From contig MKUO01000001.1 of the NCBI GenBank assembly GCA_001897855.1, positions 248,001-312,000 of the forward strand: 64,000 nt of DNA. The letters run 5' to 3'. The notes under the pieces are model-generated. The model did not search any database and was not told the DNA's origin. It saw only the letters and a list, made by a program, of their open reading frames with translations. Position 1 is the first letter of the stretch. Each line of letters begins with the position of its first letter. A program made the position numbers and the translations under genes. Positions 1 to 8,806 of this stretch are shown here, in pieces. This DNA is from Bacteroidetes bacterium 43-93. Its GTDB lineage: Bacteria > Bacteroidota > Bacteroidia > Chitinophagales > Chitinophagaceae.

Positions 1-278
1 ATGCGTTAGATGCAATGGATGGGAAAGGCAATATTGATATCCGGCTCACTGATCAAAAGCAGCAGGTGATAATTGATGTGTCTGACACGGGGAAAGGTAT
101 ACCAAAGTACCAGGTGAAAAAAATATTTGCTCCGGGATTCACCACCAAGAAACGCGGCTGGGGCCTCGGGTTATCATTAGCTAAGCGTATTGTTGAACAG
201 TTTCACCATGGCTCGTTGTTTGTAAAGCAAACAGAAGTAGGTAAAGGCACCACTTTCCGTATTATTCTGCGGAGGTAA
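1..278 (+). CDS. Sensor histidine kinase, C-terminal end (partial)
   Basis: This is the catalytic end of a histidine kinase that starts before the window. The reading frame is open from base 3 (ALDAM...), which matches the end of an N-box, so the Met codon at 15 is internal and not a start. Visible ATP-binding motifs are DTGKGIP (G1), FAPGFTTK (F box) and GWGLGLSLAK (G2), and the protein ends shortly after GKGTTFRI as HATPase_c domains do. The sensor and dimerisation parts are outside the window, so the signal and the partner regulator cannot be named. It is followed by tRNA-Leu on the same strand. Confidence 0.9.
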   Translation, partial: ALDAMDGKGNIDIRLTDQKQQVIIDVSDTGKGIPKYQVKKIFAPGFTTKKRGWGLGLSLAKRIVEQFHHGSLFVKQTEVGKGTTFRIILRR

Positions 279-345
279 TAGTTTTTTTGTTTTTCTTTTT
301 TGACTTTTAAGTTTTCCGTTTACATTTGCAGACCTCAAAAAAAAT

Positions 346-429
346 GCGGCGGTGGCGAAACTGGTAGACGCACTACTTTGAGGTGGTAGCGCCTGAAAGG
401 GCGTGGGAGTTCGAATCTCCTCTGCCGCA
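346..429 (+). tRNA. tRNA-Leu (anticodon GAG)
   Basis: The sequence folds as a class II tRNA. The 7-bp acceptor stem GCGGCGG/CTGCCGC contains one G-U pair. The D arm contains CTGGTAGA. The anticodon stem CTACT/GGTAG closes the loop TTGAGGT, giving anticodon GAG. There is a long variable arm, and the T arm GGGAG-TTCGAAT-CTCCT. The discriminator base is A429. CCA is not encoded, since the next bases are CTT. A long variable arm with anticodon GAG specifies leucine (CUC/CUU codons). Confidence 0.96.
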
Positions 430-435
430 CTTTTT

Positions 436-466
436 AAAGCCTGCTTTCTGCAGGCTTTATTTTTTT
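436..466. terminator. Rho-independent terminator, probably bidirectional
   Basis: The 9-bp stem AAAGCCTGC/GCAGGCTTT with loop TTTCT is followed by ATTTTTTT on the plus strand and preceded by an A-rich stretch. It can end tRNA-Leu transcription rightward and the leftward operon finishing at 457, whose stop codon lies inside the hairpin. Confidence 0.8.
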
Positions 467-1875
467 GAAAACAATAGGTAGGTGCTATCCTGGTAAGCCT
501 GTACTATTTTAAAGCTACTATCTGCTGGCCATCTGTAGTCTTTCCTGATAAAAGCATAGTCATAGTTTACGGTATCGGCATCAAATAACTTTGCTATAGG
601 AGCAATGCGGCCAGGCGGAGCCAGTCGTTCGGCATAATAGTTCATAGAATTGTCGGTGCCGAACATAGCCATTACATGAATCGGCGCATTTTCTTCTTTG
701 GGTAGATGTGCTACTATATATTGTATGGCAGGTTTGGTGTAGGTCGAATCCCACCAATCCCGGGTCGAAGTAAAGTTAGCTTCCTTTACCACATTGAATA
801 TGCTTAGTATGCCAAAGCCAAGGCACAATGCTACAAATGCTTTCTGATATTTGCTTTTCCAATTAGAAAATAAAGTAAACAGGGATAGCATCAGTAATGG
901 AAACAGGTATAAGCCTGTTCTGCCGACAGGCAGCTTTACACCTAGCAGGTAAAATTGCAGATTGATGATAAGAACAGCTACTAACAAGATGGTTACAGGT
1001 ATCCCGTAACGTATATTGTTAGTTATGTTTACTTTGAGACTTCGATAAGTAAGTACACAACCGGCGATTATAAGGGCAAGTACAATGTAGCTTGTAATAT
1101 CTGGGCGTTCAAAGATAGCCCAGGATCCAAAATAGCCTTGCAGTACACTGTAAACTGTATCTTGAATAAAACCTTTTTCACCACCAAAGTAAGCTTCTCC
1201 CATACTTACCATTCTGTAAATCGGGTAGGCCGATATTACGGCTATTGCAAGGCTATACAATAGTGGCAGTTTTACAGCATTCAAAAGTCTGCCGGAATGA
1301 TGCCACGAAATGAATGTTGCAGTTAGCATCAGGGCCAGCAAAGCGGGCATCATCGAGAAATTGGCATACATACTTAACACTATTGTTAGCAGGCTAAGAT
1401 GCAATTGCCGTTTGCGGTTGGTTTGGCTGTATGATATTAACTGGTATACAGAAAATAGCATCAGCGCAATGGCAAGGCCATACCCACGGCACAGCCCGAA
1501 GAAGGTAAGTAAAGTGAAATTACCGATCAACGTGGTGAAGAGCCCAAGTTGTTGCCATTGGCTTTTAAAATAGAGTAACGATATCCTGTATGCAGCGTAA
1601 AAGTATAAGATCGATGCCAGTAAGTTTGGAAGCCGGATAGCAAATTCGCTTTCTGAAAACTGAATGCAAAATTTGGTAAGCAGGGAATTGAGAATATGAT
1701 TATTTGCAGCCGGGGAGCTATAGCTTACGATATCCCAAACGGGTGTGCGTGCATATCCAAACAGTGTCCAGCATTCGTCATAAGTAATGGCGACGGTAAA
1801 TGTGCGAACACATATATAGCAGAATGCGACAATGCCAATAAGCCAGAATGGGTAGTTGGATCGGGTAGGTTTCAT
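457..1875 (-). CDS. GT-C fold membrane glycosyltransferase-like protein
   Basis: This 472-residue polytopic membrane protein has about ten hydrophobic segments. An acidic pair sits in the first periplasmic loop (TYDECWTL, residues about 31-38), followed by NNHILNSLL and AIRLPN. That layout is typical of the GT-C/PMT (family 39-like) transferases, which move sugars from polyprenyl-phosphate donors to lipid or protein outside the membrane. The acceptor and donor cannot be read from sequence. It is the last gene of the leftward group and starts 11 bp after the LutA-like gene, so co-transcription is likely. The C-terminal soluble tail is short. The family call is firm; the substrate is unknown. 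Confidence 0.72.
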   Translation of the reverse strand: MKPTRSNYPFWLIGIVAFCYICVRTFTVAITYDECWTLFGYARTPVWDIVSYSSPAANNHILNSLLTKFCIQFSESEFAIRLPNLLASILYFYAAYRISLLYFKSQWQQLGLFTTLIGNFTLLTFFGLCRGYGLAIALMLFSVYQLISYSQTNRKRQLHLSLLTIVLSMYANFSMMPALLALMLTATFISWHHSGRLLNAVKLPLLYSLAIAVISAYPIYRMVSMGEAYFGGEKGFIQDTVYSVLQGYFGSWAIFERPDITSYIVLALIIAGCVLTYRSLKVNITNNIRYGIPVTILLVAVLIINLQFYLLGVKLPVGRTGLYLFPLLMLSLFTLFSNWKSKYQKAFVALCLGFGILSIFNVVKEANFTSTRDWWDSTYTKPAIQYIVAHLPKEENAPIHVMAMFGTDNSMNYYAERLAPPGRIAPIAKLFDADTVNYDYAFIRKDYRWPADSSFKIVQAYQDSTYLLFSKK

Positions 1876-1886
1876 AGCTTAGGTGT

Positions 1887-2609
1887 TTACCACCCGCTGG
1901 CTAATACATCTGCTATATGCAGTGTTTGCAAGGGCAGGTTGTTTTTATCTATATATCCCTGCACATGCATCATGCAGGAAACATCTGTAGATATCATGTA
2001 TTTTGCTCCGGTTTGCAGTGCACTTTGCACCTTGGTTTGCGCCATACCCAATGATATTGGCTCATACTTTACCGCAAACGTGCCTCCGAAGCCGCAGCAG
2101 GTTTCGCATTCCTTCATTTCCACCATCTCGAGTCCTTTTACGTGTTCCAGCAGTTTACGCGGACCTTGTTTGATGCCACATTCACGTAATGCGCCGCAAG
2201 CATCATGATAGGTTGCTTTGCCATTGAATGTCGCCCCCAGGTCTTCTACTTTAAGGATCTCGGTAAGGAATTCTGTAAACTCATACATATTGCTCCGTAC
2301 CTTATTGCTCAGCAGATGTTCAGGAGTATTTTGAGTCATTTTATCGTAGTAGTTGCGTACAAAACCTGTGCAGGAGCCACTTGGTCCAACTATATAGCCT
2401 TCACCATCAAAATCATGCAAGAATTTTTGTGCGACAGCATGTGCTTCCTGTCCGTAACCTGCATTGTAGGCGGGTTGTCCGCAGCAGGTTTGTTTGGCAT
2501 TATAGCTTACCTCGCACCCTAGCTTTTCCAACACTTTTACCATGTTCATTCCTGTTTGGGGGTATAGCTGATCTACAAAGCAAGGTATAAAGAGTTGTAC
2601 TTTAGTCAT
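1887..2609 (-). CDS. LutA/YkgE-type (Fe-S) CCG-domain oxidoreductase subunit
   Basis: This 240-residue soluble protein has two CCG (DUF3390/cysteine-rich) modules. The first has C10 and the TCCGQPAYNAG motif near residue 42. The second is HDACGALRECG followed by ETCCGFGG near residues 130-170. Such proteins are the LutA/GlpC-like subunits of lactate or glycolate oxidation complexes and bind an iron-sulphur or disulfide redox centre. No lutB or lutC lies in this window, so it may work with distant partners. A longer reading from 2669 would overlap ribH by 17 bp and adds 20 unlikely residues. I chose the ATG at 2609 (MTKVQLFIPCF), where the family homology begins. Confidence 0.83.
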   Translation of the reverse strand: MTKVQLFIPCFVDQLYPQTGMNMVKVLEKLGCEVSYNAKQTCCGQPAYNAGYGQEAHAVAQKFLHDFDGEGYIVGPSGSCTGFVRNYYDKMTQNTPEHLLSNKVRSNMYEFTEFLTEILKVEDLGATFNGKATYHDACGALRECGIKQGPRKLLEHVKGLEMVEMKECETCCGFGGTFAVKYEPISLGMAQTKVQSALQTGAKYMISTDVSCMMHVQGYIDKNNLPLQTLHIADVLASGW

Positions 2610-2652
2610 TGGTACGGAAGCTGTTTTGTGTTGTAAAAATAAGTTGTTTCGG

Positions 2653-3156
2653 CTACGCTTTATAAGCACGGCTGTTTTTGATCATCTTGAGTGCGGCGAT
2701 GGCTGCTTCTTCGCCTTTATGGCCATGCACGCCTCCAAGGCGTTCCCATGCCTGCTGTTCGTTATCCAGGGTCAGTACTCCAAAGATAACCGGTATGGTA
2801 AGTGTCACATTCAATTGAGTAATGCCCTCTGTTACCGCTTTGCACACATAATCAAAATGGGGGGTGCCGCCACGTATTACCGTTCCGAATGTGATGATAG
2901 CTTCAGGGGCTGTATTCTTTGCAATCGTGTTATCGTGCAATTGCCTGCATGCAAAAGGTATCTCGAATGCACCCGGAACAAGCAGTTTGTGCGTTACTAC
3001 CGCGTTGAATTGTTGTAGCACCCTTTCGCAGCCTACTACCAGTTCATTAATGATCTTATCATTCCATTCTGTATAAACAATAGCTACGCGTGCATTTTGC
3101 AGCGATTCCAGTGCAGATGTATCCAGTAACGAGGTGCTGTTTGCCGATTGTGCCAT
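2653..3156 (-). CDS. ribH: 6,7-dimethyl-8-ribityllumazine synthase
   Basis: Catalyses the penultimate step of riboflavin synthesis, condensing 5-amino-6-ribitylamino-uracil with 3,4-dihydroxy-2-butanone 4-phosphate. The protein has 167 residues, a normal length, and carries the family signatures: VYTEWN near residue 28, VPGAFEIP near 60, and GTVIRGGTPHFDYVC near 91-105, with the catalytic His at about residue 100. GVLT and GHKGEEAA follow. The N-terminal 20 residues are a variable extension. It sits between a TPR protein and the LutA-like gene, with no other rib gene in the window. The assignment is secure. Confidence 0.96.
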   Translation of the reverse strand: MAQSANSTSLLDTSALESLQNARVAIVYTEWNDKIINELVVGCERVLQQFNAVVTHKLLVPGAFEIPFACRQLHDNTIAKNTAPEAIITFGTVIRGGTPHFDYVCKAVTEGITQLNVTLTIPVIFGVLTLDNEQQAWERLGGVHGHKGEEAAIAALKMIKNSRAYKA

Positions 3157-3220
3157 ATAAGTAAAAACCCCTTTTCGCCGTCAAAGGTAAAAAGGGGAGT
3201 AATATGATGTTTATAAAAAA

Positions 3221-3916
3221 TTAATCATGTTCGCCAAGATGGCCCAGGTACCTGTCAATATCACGTGCCTGTTCGCTCAATGGAAATTCATCCTTAATGC
3301 GCTGATAGTATTTCTTCGCGTCTTCAGTTTTGTTCGCTTTTTCGCAAACCAGGCCAAGGCGCATCAGATACATTGGTGTCAGCTTATCGTCGTTCTTGTT
3401 GCCGGCAGCTTTTTCATAAGCTGACATTGCTTTGGAAGTGTTGTTGGTTTCCATGTAAGCATCGCCAAGAGCGCCATTAGCGGCATAGCCCAGGGAACTA
3501 CCGTGTGCGTCAAATTTTTCCAGGTACTTAATAGCATTTTTAGCATCGCCCATTTGCAGGTAACAAACCCCGGCGTAGTAATTGCACATATTAGCGGTTT
3601 TAGTGCCGCTGTATTTCTTCATTACCTTCAGGAAGCCAAGGTGCTGTCCATCGCCATTAAGAGCCCTTTGCAGGGAGTCAGCTTCAAAATAACGCTGAGC
3701 AAACGCAATGCTGTTGGCAGCTTTTGTTTCGCGAGGGCCCATGTATAACTTATCGTAAGCAAAATAACCTACGATAACTACCAGCACTACTAAAACGATG
3801 GTATTGATACGATTCTTATTCTTCTCATACATTTCCATCATGTTGTCGAGGGTCCTGTTATCCTCAACAAGGGTTGCATTTTCAATGCCTGGCTTATTTC
3901 TTACTGTATTTGCCAT
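3221..3916 (-). CDS. Membrane-anchored tetratricopeptide-repeat protein
   Basis: A 231-residue protein with a short charged cytoplasmic N terminus, one membrane segment at about residues 38-57, and a periplasmic domain of TPR-like helical pairs (ANMCNYYAGVCYLQMGDAKNAIKYLEKF, split here as two helices, and repeats to about residue 225). The layout matches YfgM/BamD-like TPR proteins that assist envelope protein handling, but no specific partner is visible. It lies 50 bp after pdhA and 64 bp before ribH on the same strand, so it may belong to one transcript. Function beyond TPR-mediated protein binding is inference. Confidence 0.75.
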   Translation of the reverse strand: MANTVRNKPGIENATLVEDNRTLDNMMEMYEKNKNRINTIVLVVLVVIVGYFAYDKLYMGPRETKAANSIAFAQRYFEADSLQRALNGDGQHLGFLKVMKKYSGTKTANMCNYYAGVCYLQMGDAKNAIKYLEKFDAHGSSLGYAANGALGDAYMETNNTSKAMSAYEKAAGNKNDDKLTPMYLMRLGLVCEKANKTEDAKKYYQRIKDEFPLSEQARDIDRYLGHLGEHD

Positions 3917-3966
3917 TTAAGTACTTATGATTTGTAATTGATTTAGTATGGTCGTTTCTGTTGAAA

Positions 3967-4959
3967 TTAGTCGGTAATATAAGGATAGTTTTCGTCAACG
4001 TATATATCCTTGTACAATTCGCTGTCATCAGGCCATGGGCTTTCTTCTGCAAACTGCACACATTCCTCCACTTCGCCCTTCACCTTTTCGTTGATGGCCT
4101 CGATCTCTGCTTCTGTAGCCCATTTATTATCCATAATGATCTTCAGGGTAGTATTGATCGGATCTTTTTCCTTGTATTCCTCTACTTCTTCTTTACTGCG
4201 GTATTTAGCAGGATCACTCATAGAGTGGCCACGATAGCGGTAAGTCTTTATTTCGAGGAAAGTAGGTCCACCTTTTTCACGGGCGCGTTTTACAGCGCGT
4301 TCTATGGCTTTGTGTACTTCTTCGCAGCTCATGCCATCCACACTGTCGCCCGGCATATCGTAGGCATCAGCCATGCGATAGATGTCTAAGGCTTTAGAGG
4401 TACGCTCTACAGAAGTACCCATCGCGTAGTGGTTATTCTCGCAAATGAACACTACAGGCAGGTTCCACAATACAGCCATATTGAAGGTTTCATGCAGCAG
4501 GCCCTGGCGCGCAGCACCATCACCAAACATACATATCGTTACCCTGTCGTTATTGTTATACTGATCTGCAAATGCGATGCCTGCACCCAGGCCTATCTGG
4601 CCACCAACGATACCGTGGCCGCCAAAGAAGCGTTTTTCTTTAGAGAAGAAGTGCATACTACCGCCCTTACCCTTGGTGCAACCGGTAGCCTTGCCATACA
4701 ACTCTGCCATACATTCCTTGGCAGGAATGCCCTTGGCAATAGCCAGCCCGTGATCGCGGTAAGCGGTAATTAAGTTATCGTCATCCCTGATAGCTGTCAT
4801 CATCCCGGCAGCTACTGCTTCCTGGCCAATGTACAGGTGACAGAAGCCGCGTATCTTTTGCATGCCATATAGCTGGCCGGCTTTTTCTTCAAAGCGGCGG
4901 AGCAATAGCATGATCTCGTACCAATACAAATATGTTTCTTTACCGAAAGGAGTCTGCAC
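3967..4959 (-). CDS. pdhA: Pyruvate dehydrogenase E1 component, alpha subunit
   Basis: ThDP-dependent decarboxylation of pyruvate in the pyruvate dehydrogenase complex; it pairs with an E1 beta subunit not present here. The protein shows the E1-alpha ThDP motif GDGAARQG...CENN (about residues 146-176), HLYIGQEA near the N terminus and the activation-loop motif RYRGHSMSDPAKYR. The open frame reaches an ATG at 5034, but that would cover the start of the divergent recF. The GTG at 4959 gives MQTPFGKETYLYWYE, exactly where E1-alpha homology starts, and a 330-residue protein of standard length. I therefore chose 4959. The function is secure and the GTG start is probable. Confidence 0.93.
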   Translation of the reverse strand: MQTPFGKETYLYWYEIMLLLRRFEEKAGQLYGMQKIRGFCHLYIGQEAVAAGMMTAIRDDDNLITAYRDHGLAIAKGIPAKECMAELYGKATGCTKGKGGSMHFFSKEKRFFGGHGIVGGQIGLGAGIAFADQYNNNDRVTICMFGDGAARQGLLHETFNMAVLWNLPVVFICENNHYAMGTSVERTSKALDIYRMADAYDMPGDSVDGMSCEEVHKAIERAVKRAREKGGPTFLEIKTYRYRGHSMSDPAKYRSKEEVEEYKEKDPINTTLKIIMDNKWATEAEIEAINEKVKGEVEECVQFAEESPWPDDSELYKDIYVDENYPYITD

Positions 4960-5011
4960 GGTTTTTCTAAATTTGTGCGAAAATATAAAAACTTTCGTTC
5001 GTTTCTGTCGC

Positions 5012-6091
5012 TTGGCTACAATAAAGAGTATCACATTAGTACAATTTCGTAATTATACGTCCTCCGGCTTCGGTTTTGACCGCCAGGTGACCTGTATTAC
5101 AGGCCCTAATGGCAGTGGAAAGACCAACCTGCTAGATGCGGTGTATTACCTGTGCTATACCAAGAGCTATTTCAGCGCCTACCAGCAAAACAGTGTGCAA
5201 AAGGGTATGGATGGCTTTAGGGTAGAGGGTACTTTTTACAAAAACGACCGCAAAGAGATCATCAGCTGCAAATGGAAGCAGGGCAAGAAGGAGGTTTTTG
5301 CAGATGGAGCCCTGTACGAAAAGCCTACAGACCATATAGGCAAGTATGCCGCGGTGATGATAGCACCGGATGATATGGAGCTTATCAATGATGGCAGTGA
5401 GCTGCGCAGGAAATGGGTGGATGGCATTCTGAGCCAGACAGATACCCATTACCTGGAATGCCTGATGCGGTACCAAAGAGTGCTGCTGCAGCGCAATGCC
5501 TGGCTGAAGCTGCAAGCCACCAACCCATCGACGCACAGTGCAGAACTGGAGTTTTATAACGCCCAATTGGCAGCGGATGGCAGTTATATTTACGATAAGC
5601 GTAAAGCCTTCAACGCCGAGTTCCTACCTGTATTGCAGAAATTCTACAATGAATTATCATCCAGTAAGGAGTATATAAATGTTGAATACCAATCGGATAT
5701 GCACCGGCAGCCGCTGGCGCAATGGCTGAAGGATGGATTGCAGCACGACCTGCGTATGCAGCGCACCCTGCGAGGCATACATAAAGACGATTGGGAGTTT
5801 ACACTAAACGATACGCAGATAAAGAATTACGGATCGCAGGGGCAGAAGAAGAGTTTTCTCTTTGCACTGAAGCTGGCACAACACGCTTACCTCTGCAACT
5901 TGCTGCACCACAAACCTATCCTGCTGCTGGATGATGTATTTGAAAAGCTGGACCAGGACCGGATGGAAGCCTTGCTGCGCATTATTCGCACAGACAACTT
6001 CGGGCAGGTGATACTTACAGACACACACGCCGCGCGCGTAAAAGCCGCATTCGGAGAAGGGGTGGAAATAGGCTTCATAGAGCTTAGCTAA
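5012..6091 (+). CDS. recF: DNA replication and repair protein RecF
   Basis: RecF loads RecA at gapped DNA with RecO and RecR. The protein is SMC-like: Walker A GPNGSGKTNL at residues 31-40, an ABC-type signature region GSQGQKKSFLFALKLA near 272, and Walker B ILLLDDVFEKLD near 303. The open frame extends back to 4862, but that part is antisense to pdhA and has no RecF homology. The TTG at 5012 begins MATIKSITLVQFRNY, where RecF proteins normally start, giving 359 residues. No ATG is available at this position. Only 52 bp separate it from the divergent pdhA start. No dnaA or dnaN is adjacent. Confidence 0.94.
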   Translation: MATIKSITLVQFRNYTSSGFGFDRQVTCITGPNGSGKTNLLDAVYYLCYTKSYFSAYQQNSVQKGMDGFRVEGTFYKNDRKEIISCKWKQGKKEVFADGALYEKPTDHIGKYAAVMIAPDDMELINDGSELRRKWVDGILSQTDTHYLECLMRYQRVLLQRNAWLKLQATNPSTHSAELEFYNAQLAADGSYIYDKRKAFNAEFLPVLQKFYNELSSSKEYINVEYQSDMHRQPLAQWLKDGLQHDLRMQRTLRGIHKDDWEFTLNDTQIKNYGSQGQKKSFLFALKLAQHAYLCNLLHHKPILLLDDVFEKLDQDRMEALLRIIRTDNFGQVILTDTHAARVKAAFGEGVEIGFIELS

Positions 6092-6227
6092 CAGGGCATC
6101 TTTGTTTAATGATATAATAATCCTTTCATGGGGGAAGTTTTTCTTTTTTTCATTATCTTGTTAAGGTTACAGTAGAGAAACTCCCAAACTCCGATCGCCC
6201 ATATGCATTATAGTTTTAACCAGGCTC

Positions 6228-8525
6228 ATGAGAGAGAATATTGAGTACCAGGATATATTTAATAGTCTGCCGGTTGCCACGCTTGTGTTAAGGGCGGATA
6301 AGCCCAATTTCACCGTTGCAGCAGTCAACAATTTTTACCTGAAGCTTGCCGGGGTGCAAAGGGAAGCAATGGTAGGCAAACATTTTTTTGAGCTGGACCA
6401 TATAGCACCCTTTACGCAAGACCCTGAATGGGAATCATCCTTGTACAACGCTATAGAAACCGGCAGGCCTGTAGAGACACCGGTAGTGCAGTTTGAGATC
6501 AAGAACGGCAGCGGGCAACCGGAACCAAGATATGTATCGGTGCTTCATAAACCTGTACTGAATGAAGAGAAACAGGTAACGCATATCATTAGTACAGTAA
6601 CCGATTGTACGCAGGAATATCTCATCAGGGAGAAGGAAGAATCCATATTAATAGACCTTGTAAAAAAAGAAAGGTTCCTGAATGAAACCCAGCGGATAGC
6701 ATCAATAGGCAGCTGGGAAGTAGATATGGAGCGCGGCATCATCATATGGTCTGATGTGGTAAGGGATATATACGAAGTGACGGATGAATTCGTGGCGACC
6801 TTTGAATCGAGCATGCAGTTTTACAAGGAGCATTCTCAGGCTAAGCTGGTGCAGGTAGTGGAGGCAGCTATCAGGGATATGTCGAGGTTTGACCTGGAAC
6901 TGGAAATAGTAACCGCGAAAGGTAACGAACGCTGGATACGCATTACCGGTATGGCAGATGCAACAGCCCATGGGACACCCAGGATCTACGGTACTACCCA
7001 GGATATTACCGAGCATAAGCGAATAGAACAGGCATTTATAGAATCGAGAGATAAATACCAATCGCTGATACAAACCGTAGATGGCATTGTATGGGAAGCA
7101 GATGCGGAAACACTGTTGTTCTCGTTTGTAAGCGACAAGGTAAAAAGCATACTTGGTTACAGCCCCGAGGAGTGGTATAGCGACCCGGATTTCTGGGCCA
7201 ATCATATACACCCCGAAGACAGGGCGCAGGCAGTACAGTACTGCCTTGTGAAAACCATGGAATCGCAGAACCACAGCCTGGATTACCGAATGATAAAAGC
7301 AGACGGTGACATCATCTGGATAAAAGATATAGTATCTGTAATAGATGAGGAGGGCAAGCCTAAATGGCTGCGCGGCCTGATGGTGGATATAACAGAAACA
7401 CATCGCCTGAACGAACTGGACCATCTTGAAAAACACATCCTGGAGCTGAATGCGCTGAAGGAAATGCCGGTAGAATCGGTATTAACAGAATATATCAAAG
7501 GCATCGAAGCATTGTTCCCCGGCCTTATCTGCAGCATACACACCATCAAGAACAACCGGCTGTATAACTGGGCATCGCCATCGCTGCCGGAAGGGTATAT
7601 ACATGGCATCAGCGGTATAGAAATAGGCGAGGGTATTGGCTCCTGCGGAACGGCTGCTTACCGTAAGAAACAAGTGATCGTTAGTGATATAGCCACTGAC
7701 CCATTGTGGATCAATTACAGAGAACTGGCACTGGCACACCACCTGATGGCCTGCTGGTCTCAACCGGTGGTAGACTCTAAAGGAACCATCATGGGCGTAC
7801 TGGGAGTGTATTACCGCGAGGTGAAAGAGCCTGAGCCTATGCACCTGACCATCATTGAACGTTCTGTAGAGATACTCAGGATCATCCTGGAAAACAGGCA
7901 GAATGCGGCGCTGCTGAATGAGATGTCTATGCTGATGGTGCAGGGACAGGAACTGGCCAACCTGGGCAACTGGCAATGGGATATTGTGAACAATATAGTG
8001 GTATGGTCTGATGTGCTGTACCATATATACGGACGCAGCAAAGAAAGCTTTAAGGCCACATTTGAAGGCTACCTGGAGCTATTGCACCCTGAAGACAGAG
8101 ACCGTGTGTATAACGACATCAGCTCTGTATTGCAGACGGGCAGGGATATAGTATTTGAAGAACGCATCCTGAGGCCAACGGGAGAGGTAAGGAACCTGAG
8201 ATCGTGGGGGAGGCTGATACGTGACGAAAGCGGGAAGCCGATAAAGATGATAGGCGCCTGCCTGGATATTACCGAAAGCAAAAAGACCGAAGCAGAACGG
8301 CAGAACTATATACGCGAAATAGAGGCGCAGAACAAGCAACTGCAGGAGATAGGGTGGAAGCAATCTCATGTGGCGCGGGCACCGGTGGCCCGCATTATGG
8401 GGCTGATAGGGCTGGCCGGCAAACCTAATGTAGATAAGGATGAACTGCTGCAGCATATTATGACCACGGCACAGGAGCTGGATGAAGCCATCAAAGAAAT
8501 ATCGGGGATGACCAATAAGCAATAA
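6228..8525 (+). CDS. Multi-PAS/GAF sensor protein with lone dimerisation helix, no kinase ATPase domain
   Basis: A 765-residue cytoplasmic protein without membrane segments. In order: PAS (about 5-125), PAS with PAC (145-262, GSWEVDMERGIIIWSD), PAS/PAC (270-392), GAF (about 400-565), PAS/PAC (575-690, GNWQWDIVNNIVVWSD), then a HisKA-like tail near 700-765 with QSHVARAPVARIMGL, the candidate phospho-His being residue 714. It stops about 50 residues after this and has no N, G1, F or G2 ATP-binding boxes. It may be a receptor that is phosphorylated by, or dimerises with, another kinase, or a naturally truncated kinase. No regulator gene is adjacent. Domain calls are firm; the signalling role is inference. 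Confidence 0.8.
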   Translation: MRENIEYQDIFNSLPVATLVLRADKPNFTVAAVNNFYLKLAGVQREAMVGKHFFELDHIAPFTQDPEWESSLYNAIETGRPVETPVVQFEIKNGSGQPEPRYVSVLHKPVLNEEKQVTHIISTVTDCTQEYLIREKEESILIDLVKKERFLNETQRIASIGSWEVDMERGIIIWSDVVRDIYEVTDEFVATFESSMQFYKEHSQAKLVQVVEAAIRDMSRFDLELEIVTAKGNERWIRITGMADATAHGTPRIYGTTQDITEHKRIEQAFIESRDKYQSLIQTVDGIVWEADAETLLFSFVSDKVKSILGYSPEEWYSDPDFWANHIHPEDRAQAVQYCLVKTMESQNHSLDYRMIKADGDIIWIKDIVSVIDEEGKPKWLRGLMVDITETHRLNELDHLEKHILELNALKEMPVESVLTEYIKGIEALFPGLICSIHTIKNNRLYNWASPSLPEGYIHGISGIEIGEGIGSCGTAAYRKKQVIVSDIATDPLWINYRELALAHHLMACWSQPVVDSKGTIMGVLGVYYREVKEPEPMHLTIIERSVEILRIILENRQNAALLNEMSMLMVQGQELANLGNWQWDIVNNIVVWSDVLYHIYGRSKESFKATFEGYLELLHPEDRDRVYNDISSVLQTGRDIVFEERILRPTGEVRNLRSWGRLIRDESGKPIKMIGACLDITESKKTEAERQNYIREIEAQNKQLQEIGWKQSHVARAPVARIMGLIGLAGKPNVDKDELLQHIMTTAQELDEAIKEISGMTNKQ

Positions 8526-8536
8526 ATGAGGGCCAT

Positions 8537-8674
8537 TTTGCTAACCTTTGCTAACGTGCTGCTTACCTGTTGCTAACCCAAATGCTCACACGGGTGAACG
8601 ATTTTTGACGCGTAATAATGGTGTTTTGCTAACCTTTGTTAACCTTTGCTAACTTTTGTTAACTTTTGCTAACC
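8537..8674. repeat. TTTGYTAACY direct repeats with 10-bp period
   Basis: Five perfect-length units lie head to tail at 8625-8674, alternating TTTGCTAAC and TTTGTTAAC with C or T in the last place. Two further tandem units lie at 8537-8556, and a looser copy (TTGCTAACCC) near 8570. The repeats start 12 bp after the stop codon of the PAS protein. The 10-bp period is close to one helical turn, so they could be an array of protein-binding sites on one DNA face; simple tandem expansion is the alternative. No gene is encoded here. Confidence 0.85.
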
Positions 8675-8806
8675 TGTTTTTATGTGAAGCTGTGGAAATG
8701 TTTTCTGATAAGGGTTTACAGTATGTCAAAGAACAGAATTGTTACTGCAAAAATACGAGAAAATGATGGAATGGAAAAATCTATTAGTGTCTCAGTTTGA
8801 ATAAAA

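Noticed and set aside
2610-2669. Longer N terminus for the LutA-like protein
   Set aside because: Overlaps ribH and precedes the conserved start MTKVQLFIPCF.
4862-5011. Long N-terminal extension of recF (in-frame start at 4862)
   Set aside because: It overlaps pdhA on the other strand for about 100 bp, and RecF homology begins at the TTG at 5012.
4960-5034. ATG start of pdhA at 5034
   Set aside because: It would cross the recF start and add 25 residues without E1-alpha homology; GTG 4959 fits.
8625-8674. CRISPR array or DnaA box cluster
   Set aside because: No unique spacers between units, so not CRISPR; sequence does not match DnaA boxes.
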